Assembly: GCA_003216455.1 (NCBI GenBank)
Contig: QCIV01000010.1
Location: 1-35,932 of the forward strand
Length of the DNA stretch: 35,932 nucleotides
Direction of reading: 5' to 3'
DNA from: Prochlorococcus sp. AG-402-N17
GTDB lineage: Bacteria; Cyanobacteriota; Cyanobacteriia; PCC-6307; Cyanobiaceae
Shown here piece by piece: positions 16,245-26,090 of the stretch. Each line of letters starts with the position of its first letter. Position 1 is the stretch's first letter. The notes below the pieces were generated by a model, which was not told the origin of the DNA, did not search any database, and saw only the letters and a program-made list of their open reading frames with translations. Position numbers and translations under genes: made by a program.

Positions 16245-17177
16245 TTAACTTAAAGTGCCTCCGCAACTTGATCCTGCACCTGCAGTACAGGCAAAACAAT
16301 GTTCTTTTACAGCTACCCTGTAGTCAAAAGTAAATGACTCATCCAATAGATCAAAAAGTGTCTTTGGTCCTTTATTCTCTCGGAAATTTATCTGTTGATT
16401 AAAGTCACAATCATAAATTTCTCCAAGCCAATTTACACTAATGGTTTTTTTGCACATAAGATTTTCTAAATTATTTTCATTAAAATTTTCTTTTAGTAAT
16501 TTGTAATAAATATTTAGCTTCCCTTCTCTTTTTAGAGATTCTTCATATCTATTTATTGGCATATTAGTTATTGTGTATAAATTATTAAAAACAATATTAT
16601 ATTTTTCGAATAGTATTTTTTTATAATCTTTTTCCAATATTTTCTGAGAAGGTGGAAGAATTGGGCTTACAGGATTGTAAACAAGATTCAATTGCAATCC
16701 ATTTTCTTTCTTTCCATAGCCTAGATCATTAAGAATTTTTATAGCATTAATACTTTTTTCAAAAACCCCAAGACCCCTTTGAAACTCAACATTATCTTTT
16801 TCATAACATGGTAGCGAAGCAGTAACTATTACTTTATTCTTTGCAAGAAATTGAGGAAGATCTTCATAACCTTCTTCAAAGAAAATTGTTAAATTGCATC
16901 TATCAATAATATCAACTTGTTTTGTGCTCAAACTTGCTATTAGGTTTTTAAATTCTGGGTGAAGTTCTGGCGCACCACCTGTTATATCTAAAGTCTTGAT
17001 TTTGTACTTATCAATTATTTTTGGAATGAGAGATATTATTTCATTGGACATCTTTTCAGTCCTTAGAGGACTTGAATTAACATGACAATGCTTACAAGCC
17101 TGATTGCATTTATAACCTATATTGATCTGCAATGTTTCTATAGGTTCTTTATATATTGAGGGGAATTTTTCTTTCAT
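16245..17177 (-). CDS. arsS: ArsS-like radical SAM/Cys-rich protein
   Basis: A radical SAM enzyme of 310 residues. The [4Fe-4S] ligands are Cys24, Cys28 and Cys31 in CNQACKHC, followed by TGGAPELHPEF, the SAM-binding GGE-like motif. The C-terminal part has the family-specific CFACTAGAGSSCGG (Cys294, 297, 305), and CDFNQQ upstream provides another Cys. This arrangement defines the radical SAM/Cys-rich subfamily that includes ArsS, implicated in arsenosugar synthesis; some relatives carry selenocysteine in the tail, but here all positions are normal codons. The usual partner methyltransferase ArsM is not in this window. It lies 40 bp downstream of stpA on the same strand and may be in its transcript; the C-terminus faces fur. 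Confidence 0.82.
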   Translation of the reverse strand: MKEKFPSIYKEPIETLQINIGYKCNQACKHCHVNSSPLRTEKMSNEIISLIPKIIDKYKIKTLDITGGAPELHPEFKNLIASLSTKQVDIIDRCNLTIFFEEGYEDLPQFLAKNKVIVTASLPCYEKDNVEFQRGLGVFEKSINAIKILNDLGYGKKENGLQLNLVYNPVSPILPPSQKILEKDYKKILFEKYNIVFNNLYTITNMPINRYEESLKREGKLNIYYKLLKENFNENNLENLMCKKTISVNWLGEIYDCDFNQQINFRENKGPKTLFDLLDESFTFDYRVAVKEHCFACTAGAGSSCGGTLS

Positions 17178-17217
17178 AAATCCATTATTTATAAATTGTC
17201 ATTTAAAAATTCAAAAG

Positions 17218-18438
17218 TCAACTATTTTTTTTAAAGTTTGATCTCTTTTTAGCAAGTTCAATAAACCAACTTATATATTCTTTGGGACCATTTTGAAAAA
17301 CTAAGTCAAACTTTAAGTTGTCATAAAGATCACTGATCCCTGTTAAACCAGTTTTTTTTGTAGAAGGTCTTTCAACTTCACCAGAACTACTATCTACAAA
17401 AATTATTTTATTATTAATACCAAATTCATTCCCTAAAATTTGTATAAATTCTAAAAAAGATCTGTCACTTCCTCCTCTCAAATAATTCCTTTCACCATTA
17501 TCTTTTTTTGATGTTATTGTGTCACCAACTCCTACAATCAAAGGCATATCTTCTTTTTGAATAGTACTTTTGCATAAATCAATTTTTCCCGTAATAGAAT
17601 TTGGAGAATTCCTAAAATTAAAATTACTTCCAAAAGGAGCTTTACCTGTTTTATCCTCAATAAATTTATTTAAAAGAAATAAGACTCCAGAATCTTTAAC
17701 TGCACCTCTAATAAGTAATTGTATGTCTGTTGATCCAATATCATCTTTAGAAGAAAGTTTAATTCTTTCTTTACCATTTTTATTTCCTAAATTTGGTGAA
17801 ATATGCAGGAAAAATGAGTTTTTGAGGCCTTCGGATTCAGCCTTAAAGATGATTTCATTCATCATTTTTTCAAAATTAATTTGAATAAGCTTTCTTTTAT
17901 CAGAATCATTTTTAACTAAATCAAATAGACTATTGAAATTAATCGTTGGCGAGAAGCGTGTTTCGCATATTGATTTTACTGCGTGAAAATTGATATCTTC
18001 TTGGCTAAGTTCAGGAAAAATATTCTTAACTATAAAATTAAACTTTGGTTTTATTAGACTAGGAACTTTAGATAAAAAATTTAGTTCTTTTTCTGAGACC
18101 CCTTCAAAACTTATTTCACCATTGTTGTCTTGATACTCTACGCCACAGGCTGCTAAACCTCTTAAATATAGCTCTTTGTTTTTTGGCTCAGTAGTGCTTC
18201 TTAAACTCCTTTCTATTATTCTGTTAACCCCTCTTGGACCTTCATGTTCCCCGCAAGTTAATACAAAGAATTCTTCTGCAAATTCTTTTACTGCATAGAT
18301 ATATTTTGATTCTAATTCTCTAGTCATTGGATCTTTAACTAAAGGGATACAAACTCCGTCAATGTCTTGAATAATTAAAATATTTTTAGCTGAAATTAAT
18401 TGTTTTTGTGCCTTTAAATTACTTGCCAAAAATTCCAT
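17218..18438 (-). CDS. stpA: Glucosylglycerol-3-phosphate phosphatase-like protein
   Basis: Resembles StpA/GgpP, which removes phosphate from glucosylglycerol phosphate in the last step of compatible-solute synthesis. The 406 residues follow the Synechocystis protein from memory: IIQDIDGVCIPLVKDP (Asp25, Asp27, the HAD-type nucleophile motif), FVLTCGEHEGPRGVNRI, LRGLAACGVEYQD, NSFFLHISPNLG, STDIQLLIRGAVKDSGVLFL, then IVGVGDTITSK and RGGSDRSFLEFIQ with the metal-binding Asp. The synthase partner is not in this window, so in this organism the substrate could differ. The start is ATG 18438. It is divergent, over 165 bp, from a GpsA-like gene, which may be functionally linked, and is followed by arsS. 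Confidence 0.87.
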   Translation of the reverse strand: MEFLASNLKAQKQLISAKNILIIQDIDGVCIPLVKDPMTRELESKYIYAVKEFAEEFFVLTCGEHEGPRGVNRIIERSLRSTTEPKNKELYLRGLAACGVEYQDNNGEISFEGVSEKELNFLSKVPSLIKPKFNFIVKNIFPELSQEDINFHAVKSICETRFSPTINFNSLFDLVKNDSDKRKLIQINFEKMMNEIIFKAESEGLKNSFFLHISPNLGNKNGKERIKLSSKDDIGSTDIQLLIRGAVKDSGVLFLLNKFIEDKTGKAPFGSNFNFRNSPNSITGKIDLCKSTIQKEDMPLIVGVGDTITSKKDNGERNYLRGGSDRSFLEFIQILGNEFGINNKIIFVDSSSGEVERPSTKKTGLTGISDLYDNLKFDLVFQNGPKEYISWFIELAKKRSNFKKNS

Positions 18439-18603
18439 ATTTATAATTATTTCTTTTTTAATTTAATTTCAATACCTCGATAAAATTATAAATTAAAAAA
18501 TTCAATATTTATAATAAATAATTTGCTATGGTCAAAAATTGCTTTAATGTAGAAAAATGTTGGTCTTGGTAAGAAATTAAAAAAATTATAAAGAATTTCC
18601 AAA

Positions 18604-20112
18604 ATGCAAAATAATTTTATAGAAAACATAAATGATAAAAAATATTTTTATTCATTGATTGAAGATATAGAGAAGATGAAAGTTGGATTTTACAGTGTCG
18701 GTTTATATCCTGCATCATTAGCATACAACTGTGCCATGCATGGAAAATCAAATAATATTCTCTTAGCTCCTAGGGAAGATAGAGATTTGTTAGGTGCTTT
18801 CTCAAAAGATGTTCTTTCTGATATGGATAATGAGATTATTGAAAAGATTAAGAGAATGGGACATTATTCTTCAGAGGGAAAAAGAAAGTATTTTGATCTA
18901 GAAGATCTTCTCTTGAAATGTGAGATAGTTATTCTTGCTTCAAACAGTAATCATATACAAGATGATGTTAAACATGCTTTAGAACTCAGAAAAACTTTAA
19001 AAAGAGAAAATGTGGTTCTTGGCTGTCTTGTAGGTTCCTTTTGCATTAATAAAAAAAATAAAAACCCTTTTATTCTTTGTAATAAATATCCAAATTTAGC
19101 TTTTTTTACAGGATTTCACCGTCATGGAGCTTTAAGAAATCCTAATGATAGTTTTACAGCAAATTTCTGTCATCCTGATGCTCTAACTGCTTTAATAGGA
19201 GCTCGTATTTTAAATCAATTGTCGCCGAAAATTCAAGTTTCTCCTGGAGTTCATAATATTGAATGTCAATACATAAAATCAATAAAAAATATCTCATCGA
19301 TATTTGCAGGTTTTGTAAATAACTTTCATTCCGATAAGCCAGGAATGCTACCTACCATTAATACGATTTTGTTAACACAATGTTTGGATCAGGCCGCATC
19401 AGTATCATTACAAGTTAGAAAAGAAAATAAATTAGACAATAAATATCTTTCATTAAAGGAACTTGGATATGGTGAAGAAATAATTAGTGCAAAGGAAAAA
19501 ATTAATGATAAATTTTACGAAAAAGGAGATTATACTTTTTCACAATTAAATGCTGTTAAGGCTGATGTTTTAGGGAGCATGACTCTGCCAACTGAAGGAA
19601 AACCAACAAGAAATTTCCAGGCAGGACAAGTTTTATCAGATATGCTTTTGCAACTCAACAGATGTCCAAAAAATGTCTCGGAATTTTTAAATTGGTGCAA
19701 TAAATACTCTCTCAGTCAAGGAGGTTTAGAAGGTCTAAAATCCTTAAAATTTTGGCCAGATATTTATAAAGAATTTAAAATCAAAAATAATAATTGTTCA
19801 ATGATTAATCTGATTTATTTATGCTTTAATGCTAATTCAGAAGAAAAAAAAGAAATTTATAGAGTTTTAATTAGTTCAGAAGAAATCACTAATTTTTGCC
19901 AAGAATCTGTGAAATCTGAATTATCTTTAGAGCTAAATGAAAAATTAAAAGGAGATTATCTTTTTAATGATATTGAAATCTTTTACAAGAAATTTTTTAT
20001 TGACAAAGAGGCATATGATCTTAAAAATAATGATTCAAGTAATCAAATTTCAAAAAAAAATCCTAGCTACATTAATGTATTGAATATCATAAATAATTAT
20101 TTTAATAATTGA
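18604..20112 (+). CDS. Glycerol-3-phosphate dehydrogenase (GpsA)-like Rossmann protein
   Basis: A 502-residue protein not placed in a named family with certainty. Residues 25-120 look like a dinucleotide-binding Rossmann domain: KMKVGFYSVGLYPASLAYNC in place of GxGxxG, a charged turn at NILLAPREDRD, and CEIVILASNSNHIQDD, which corresponds to the AD.(I/V)(I/V)(A/L)V strand of GpsA. Later, ECQYIKSIKNISSIFAGF (220-237) matches the GpsA catalytic segment E..ALKN..A.AAG, with Lys228-Asn229. The glycine motif is altered, so it may not be an active dehydrogenase. A C-terminal extension of about 150 residues is poorly conserved and Asn/Lys-rich. It is divergent from stpA, whose pathway uses glycerol 3-phosphate. 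Function is inferred. Confidence 0.55.
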   Translation: MQNNFIENINDKKYFYSLIEDIEKMKVGFYSVGLYPASLAYNCAMHGKSNNILLAPREDRDLLGAFSKDVLSDMDNEIIEKIKRMGHYSSEGKRKYFDLEDLLLKCEIVILASNSNHIQDDVKHALELRKTLKRENVVLGCLVGSFCINKKNKNPFILCNKYPNLAFFTGFHRHGALRNPNDSFTANFCHPDALTALIGARILNQLSPKIQVSPGVHNIECQYIKSIKNISSIFAGFVNNFHSDKPGMLPTINTILLTQCLDQAASVSLQVRKENKLDNKYLSLKELGYGEEIISAKEKINDKFYEKGDYTFSQLNAVKADVLGSMTLPTEGKPTRNFQAGQVLSDMLLQLNRCPKNVSEFLNWCNKYSLSQGGLEGLKSLKFWPDIYKEFKIKNNNCSMINLIYLCFNANSEEKKEIYRVLISSEEITNFCQESVKSELSLELNEKLKGDYLFNDIEIFYKKFFIDKEAYDLKNNDSSNQISKKNPSYINVLNIINNYFNN

Positions 20113-20203
20113 TTATTTGTTGAATTTACAAAAAACTAAGTTTTTCATTTATTTACTAATCTTGATTGCAGGGTTAGAATTATTATGGTTTTAAAAGGTT
20201 TTT

Positions 20204-20863
20204 TTGAAAAAGGAATTATCACATCGTTCTCATGAACTGAAAGCTCTTGGTTGGAATCAAGAAGAATTAACAAGATACGAAGATTTATGGGAATACAGTC
20301 AAAGATGGGGATTAATAAATTTAGAAAGAGAAGACAGACAGTTTTTAAAAAAAGCAGAAAAGTTACTCCCAAAGATCCAAAATAAAAAGATATCCATTAA
20401 AAAAACTATTCAAGAAAAATCATATTTTTTATGGTTAAATTTTTACCTCGATGAAATTAATATTTTTAGTAATTCTAATCTTCCAAAAAATAAATATGGT
20501 GTTTGGACACTCTTAATTGAAGAGGAAATAAAACTTCTTAAGGAATTACAACCAGTTTTGGGTCTTCCAGATACTTTAAAAGCTAAAAATCTATTCGAAA
20601 ATAGAAAGGAGCTCATAAATAAGGCTTTTAGCGAATTTGACGCTATAAATAACGATAAGGCTTTCAATTTTGATGAGGTTCTAAAAAACTCTGAAAAAGA
20701 TGTTGGTAAGAATTGGAAATCTATTACTGAAAAAGATCCTGAGGCTAATAAAACTTTTCCAATAATTGATTCTGTAAATATTGAGAAACTCAGATCTGCG
20801 ATAAAAGATGATTTGAGTTTATATATGAATGATAATTACCCTTCATTAAAAAAGGATTTATAA
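20204..20863 (+). CDS. Hypothetical charged helical protein
   Basis: A 219-residue soluble protein with no recognised family. The N-terminal part (ELKALGWNQEELTRYEDLWEYSQRWGLINLERED) is Trp-rich and helical, a recurring feature in small cyanobacterial proteins; the middle is Lys-rich and the C-terminal half (DDLSLYMNDNYPSLKKDL) is acidic. The start is TTG at 20204 with AAAAGG about six bases upstream; there is no in-frame ATG upstream before a stop. It follows the GpsA-like gene by 91 bp on the same strand and precedes metY by 71 bp, a gap that includes T-runs (20871-20890) which may end its transcript. Nothing indicates its role. Confidence 0.65.
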   Translation: MKKELSHRSHELKALGWNQEELTRYEDLWEYSQRWGLINLEREDRQFLKKAEKLLPKIQNKKISIKKTIQEKSYFLWLNFYLDEINIFSNSNLPKNKYGVWTLLIEEEIKLLKELQPVLGLPDTLKAKNLFENRKELINKAFSEFDAINNDKAFNFDEVLKNSEKDVGKNWKSITEKDPEANKTFPIIDSVNIEKLRSAIKDDLSLYMNDNYPSLKKDL

Positions 20864-20919
20864 ATATTTATCTTTTTTTTGTTTTTTTTTTGGACATTTT
20901 TAAGTTAAATAGATAATAG

Positions 20920-22263
<1,344 letters not shown>

Positions 22264-22276
22264 TTAAGGAGATTTA

Positions 22277-23167
22277 TTGGCTTTAATAATTCCTAGCAAC
22301 TATCACAAGATAAGTGATGTTGAGAAAAATCATATATCCTGGATCGAACCAGAATTAGCGAAAAGACAGGATATACGTCCTCTTAGGATTGGGATATTGA
22401 ATATCATGCCTCTTGGCAAGCAGTATGAATTTAACTTACTTCATCCACTTGGGTTATCCCCTCTTCAAATAGAACCAGTTTGGATAAAGCTTAAAACTCA
22501 TACTTATAAAACTTGGGATCTTAATCATCTAAATAATCTATACATAACCTGGGAAGAGGCAAATAATCCAGAACCGTTAGATGGAATTATTATCACAGGA
22601 GCACCTATTGAGCACTTAGCCTTTGAGGATGTTAAGTATTGGGATGAATTTGTGAAAATTGTAAATGAAGCTAGAAATTCTTGTGCGAGTACTCTTGGAT
22701 TATGTTGGGCTGGCTTCGCACTGGCTTATTTAGCAGGAGTTGATAAGAAAGTTTTTGATAGGAAATTATTTGGGGTATTCCCTTTAAAAAGTCTTGTTCC
22801 TGGACATCCTTTGATGGGTACACAAGATGATGAATTTATTTGTCCACAAAGTAGATTTGCAGGATTACCAGATTTAGATATGGAGAAGGCCCAAAAAGAA
22901 GGGAAATTGAATTTGTTAGCTCATGGAGAAAAAGTAGGATATACAATATTTGAATCTAATGATCAAAAACAACTTATGCATTTAGGTCATCCTGAATATA
23001 CAGTGCATAGAATTATTAGTGAAATAGAAAGAGACAAAGAAAAGGGAGATGTCCCTCCTCCTGAAAATTTTGATCTAAATAGTTCAAAAACCACTTGGAG
23101 ATCTCATAGGAATTTGCTTTTTCAGCAATGGCTTTGGTTTTGTTATCAACAAGTTAGCCTTAATTAA
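22277..23167 (+). CDS. metA: Homoserine O-acyltransferase (MetA), predicted acetyl-CoA specific
   Basis: Activates homoserine for homocysteine synthesis. The 296 residues contain the catalytic Cys143 in LGLCWAGFALAYLAG and the His238/Glu240 pair in HLGHPEYTVHRI, typical of the MetA family. Although many members are called succinyltransferases, the residue that sets acyl-CoA choice (111 in E. coli numbering, Gly for succinyl, Glu for acetyl) is Glu112 here, within GAPIEHLAF. That predicts acetyl-CoA use and matches MetY next door, whose substrate is O-acetylhomoserine. Start TTG 22277 follows a strong AAGGAG at 22266-22271. The stop lies 6 bp from the convergent sulP gene. Confidence 0.93.
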   Translation: MALIIPSNYHKISDVEKNHISWIEPELAKRQDIRPLRIGILNIMPLGKQYEFNLLHPLGLSPLQIEPVWIKLKTHTYKTWDLNHLNNLYITWEEANNPEPLDGIIITGAPIEHLAFEDVKYWDEFVKIVNEARNSCASTLGLCWAGFALAYLAGVDKKVFDRKLFGVFPLKSLVPGHPLMGTQDDEFICPQSRFAGLPDLDMEKAQKEGKLNLLAHGEKVGYTIFESNDQKQLMHLGHPEYTVHRIISEIERDKEKGDVPPPENFDLNSSKTTWRSHRNLLFQQWLWFCYQQVSLN

Positions 23168-23172
23168 CTTTT

Positions 23173-24738
23173 TTAATGAGAACTTTCAATACCCCCTAGT
23201 CTCTCAAATAAGTTAAGACTTTCTTTATTTAGCCCTACAATTTCAACTTTAGAACCACCATTCTGGAATTTTCTAATAATTTGCTCAAGAGCAACAACAC
23301 CACTTTGATCCCAAATATGAGCCAAAGACATATCAATTGCAACATTTTCTGGATGTTCATGGATATCAAATCCTTGTAAAAAATAAATTTTACTTACAAA
23401 AAATAATTGTCCTTTTACTTTGTAGGTAGTCAAATTATTTTCTTTCACTCTTGAGACAGTGATAACTTTTGCCACTTTTCTGCTGAAAAGAATTGCAGCT
23501 AATGCAACTCCTGCAATAACTCCAAGTGCAAGATTATGAGGTTTTGTAAGCATGGTAACTGCAAAAGTTATAAGCATGACTGCAGTATCGCTTTTAGGTA
23601 TCTTTCTAATATTTTTTAATCCATTTATATCTGCTGTACTTATTGCGATCGTTATCATGATTGCGACTAAAGCAGCCATTGGTATTGCTCCAATCCAAGA
23701 TTTCAAGAGAATGATCATAATTAGGAGAGATATACCTGAGGAGAGGGTTGACAATCTAGATTTGCCGCCATTTTCAGTATTCATTACAGATTGTCCAACT
23801 AGGGCACACCCTGCCATTCCGCCAAATAAGGATGCTACAATATTTGCGATTCCCTGTCCTCTTGCTTCTTTATTTTTATTAGAACTTGTATCAGTTACAT
23901 CGTCTAAAATGTCTTGAGTTAAAAAGGTTTCCATTAAACCCACGAGAGATATTGCGAGTGAGGTCGGTAAAATTATCCCTAGTGTTTCAAGACTAAAAGG
24001 TACCTTCCCATTTTCTATTGATCCAAAAGGAAGAGAAATACTTGGTAATCCATCAGGTAATTTACCTAAATCGCTAACTGATGGGACATCTAGATTAAAG
24101 AATATACTTATGAGAGTAATTACTATTATTGCGATAAGTTGAGATGGGATTACTTTTGTGATTTTTGGAAGCCCATAGATAATTATTAATCCTAGGATTA
24201 CAAGAATCCAAACTACTGGAATCTGAGAGTTAACTGGATATTGACTTAAAGTTTGTTCAATTAATCCTTTTGATTCTTTAATACCTATCCCTAACTGAGG
24301 TAGTTGTGCTTGAAATATTAAAAGTGCTAGTGCATTTACAAATCCACTTAATACTCCTGTTGGTACGAATCGCATTTGGTAGGCCAGTCTTAAATATCCC
24401 CAAAGAATTTGGAAAATGCCAGTTAATATTCCAGCTGCAATAAGATACGGGAGTCCTAATCCAGGAGCTTGTGATTCTCCATAAGCAACAAGTCCAGTCA
24501 TCAAAAGAGCTGTGGAACCTGTAGCTGAAGTGATCATTCCCCTTCTTCCTCCAACAATCGCAATTGTTATAGATAAGCAAAATGCACCAAAAAGGCCAAC
24601 TTTAGGATCTACACCAGCTATACCTGAAAAAGCAATTGCTTCTGGGATCATTGCAAAAGCAACAACTAAGCCAGAAAGAATATTTGATTTTGGATCATCT
24701 AACCAATTTTTAGATAAATATCTTGAGAAATTTGACAT
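23173..24738 (-). CDS. SulP-family anion transporter with STAS domain
   Basis: A polytopic transporter of 521 residues. Residues 1-430 have about ten to eleven hydrophobic spans with SulP features (NWLDDPKSNILSGLVVAFAMIPEAIAFS at the start, broken here as NWLDDP then GLVVAFAMIPEAIAFS, and AGCALVGQSVMNTENGGKSR). Residues about 440-515 form a STAS domain (VAIDMSLAHIWDQSGVVALE). SulP members carry sulfate, bicarbonate (BicA) or other anions in cyanobacteria; the neighbours metY/metA favour sulfate, but marine picocyanobacteria also have BicA-like members. The start is ATG 24738. The FAD oxidoreductase gene is 30 bp upstream on the same strand. Confidence 0.87.
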   Translation of the reverse strand: MSNFSRYLSKNWLDDPKSNILSGLVVAFAMIPEAIAFSGIAGVDPKVGLFGAFCLSITIAIVGGRRGMITSATGSTALLMTGLVAYGESQAPGLGLPYLIAAGILTGIFQILWGYLRLAYQMRFVPTGVLSGFVNALALLIFQAQLPQLGIGIKESKGLIEQTLSQYPVNSQIPVVWILVILGLIIIYGLPKITKVIPSQLIAIIVITLISIFFNLDVPSVSDLGKLPDGLPSISLPFGSIENGKVPFSLETLGIILPTSLAISLVGLMETFLTQDILDDVTDTSSNKNKEARGQGIANIVASLFGGMAGCALVGQSVMNTENGGKSRLSTLSSGISLLIMIILLKSWIGAIPMAALVAIMITIAISTADINGLKNIRKIPKSDTAVMLITFAVTMLTKPHNLALGVIAGVALAAILFSRKVAKVITVSRVKENNLTTYKVKGQLFFVSKIYFLQGFDIHEHPENVAIDMSLAHIWDQSGVVALEQIIRKFQNGGSKVEIVGLNKESLNLFERLGGIESSH

Positions 24739-24768
24739 TTTAAGTTTCTTTATAATTAAAAAGTTACC

Positions 24769-26049
24769 TTATAAAGGAGGTAAAATACCTTGTGGGTCAA
24801 AAATATTCTTTAAAGTTTTTAATTCATTAATTCTATTTCCAAAAGCTAGTGTAAGTTCTTCCTCATGAGAATTTAAATGATTATGCAATTGGGCTAAATG
24901 AATATTTGGATAAAACCTTTTTAGGTTATTCCACGATTTATAAATCCAGTCCAAAGCGACTTTTTTTTCTTGAAGGTCATTTTTTTTCCATGATGCATAT
25001 ATCCATGGTTTCCAAGTACTTTTTCTATGAACAAAAAAGCTTGAGCCATGATTTAACTTTTTTGTTTTGCAACCTAGTTGTTGAGAAGCTACATAACAGG
25101 AATTATTAGGTTTATTTTCCATTATTTCATTCAAACATTTTATGAAACTTGGGATATGATTTTTTAAATCTTCTCCAAGAAGACTAATTACTTCAGAATG
25201 GTTATTTGCATTAAGCTCATATAAATTTAATTCCTTTGGGAAGAAATTTATTTTGTTAAAGTTCTCATAAAATTGGTTTTTTAGAGCAGGAAATTCATCT
25301 AGAAGCTTTAAGTATTCTTCTGTTCTTTTATCCTCAAAATTATTTTTAAGTTCAGCAAAAATATATATATAAATTTTTTGGGCATAAATCCATTGAAGAC
25401 TAATATTTTCTGGAAATTCCTCTGATAGTTTTATTATTTCTGAAAGTTCATTTAGATTTACAAATCCCTCAATAACCTTAATTGGATTAGATTGGATAGT
25501 CTTAAGTTCTATTTCGGTAATAATTGAGAAAAAGGGTGCTGCGCCTTTAATTGCTTCCCAAATCAATCGTTCTTCTGGATTTATTTGATTTTTTTTTAAA
25601 GAAATAAATTTGCCATTACCCAAGAAACCTTTTATTGATTCAATATTATCAATGGCTAATCCATAGGCTCTGCTGAGTGGGCTTACTCCACCAGTAAGTA
25701 TATAGCCTGCTCCAGGAAGTTTAGAAAGTCCGATTGGAAAACTTCGATTTTGTTTTTGTAAATGATTTACTAGATCCCCCATTTTTACTCCCCCTCCAAT
25801 CGTTACTAAATTGGTTTTTCTATCTAGGTGAATTTTGCTATGATTTTTTCTTAGATCAAGAGTTGTAAAACCATTTTTTGCGCAGCTAGAAGTTGTACCT
25901 CCACTACATACGCATAGGTGTTCGAAATTTTCCTTAGAATAGTTATTCTCATAAAACAAGGAATCATTCACTTCATAAATTAATTTTTTTAATTTTGCAT
26001 CCTTTGAGTTGATATTTGGAACTTCAAGCAAGTTATTATTATTTTTCAC
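24769..26049 (-). CDS. FAD-binding oxidoreductase (GlcD/berberine-bridge type)
   Basis: A 426-residue FAD-linked (type 4 PCMH) oxidoreductase. The first half contains DRKTNLVTIGGGVKMGDLVNH and GAGYILTGGVSPLSRAYGLA, which together form the FAD pyrophosphate-binding fold, and NIESIKGFLGNGKFI. The C-terminal part (LHNHLNSHEEE followed by FGNRINELKTLKNIFDPQGILPP) is the usual ending of this class. The substrate is not predictable. The covalent-FAD Cys/His pair of berberine-bridge enzymes is not clear. The start is GTG 26049; the stop is 30 bp before sulP, so the two may be co-transcribed. It is divergent from the CbiX gene with only about 41 bp between start codons. Confidence 0.78.
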   Translation of the reverse strand: MKNNNNLLEVPNINSKDAKLKKLIYEVNDSLFYENNYSKENFEHLCVCSGGTTSSCAKNGFTTLDLRKNHSKIHLDRKTNLVTIGGGVKMGDLVNHLQKQNRSFPIGLSKLPGAGYILTGGVSPLSRAYGLAIDNIESIKGFLGNGKFISLKKNQINPEERLIWEAIKGAAPFFSIITEIELKTIQSNPIKVIEGFVNLNELSEIIKLSEEFPENISLQWIYAQKIYIYIFAELKNNFEDKRTEEYLKLLDEFPALKNQFYENFNKINFFPKELNLYELNANNHSEVISLLGEDLKNHIPSFIKCLNEIMENKPNNSCYVASQQLGCKTKKLNHGSSFFVHRKSTWKPWIYASWKKNDLQEKKVALDWIYKSWNNLKRFYPNIHLAQLHNHLNSHEEELTLAFGNRINELKTLKNIFDPQGILPPL

Positions 26050-26090
26050 TACATTATATTGTTCTTTACTATCATGGTATAAGTAATAAC

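Noticed and set aside
16245-16300. Selenocysteine in the ArsS-like C-terminus
   Set aside because: Cys codons are used at each position; no in-frame TGA is needed.
23552-23917. Plus-strand 121-codon hydrophobic frame
   Set aside because: Antisense to the SulP transporter; hydrophobicity is inherited from the opposite strand.
24512-24868. Plus-strand 118-codon frame
   Set aside because: Spans the antisense of two real minus-strand genes; no supporting motif.
26016-26090. ATG-like extension of CbiX to 26016
   Set aside because: It would overlap the divergent gene start, has no family match and no ribosome-binding site; TTG 26091 fits the domain start better.
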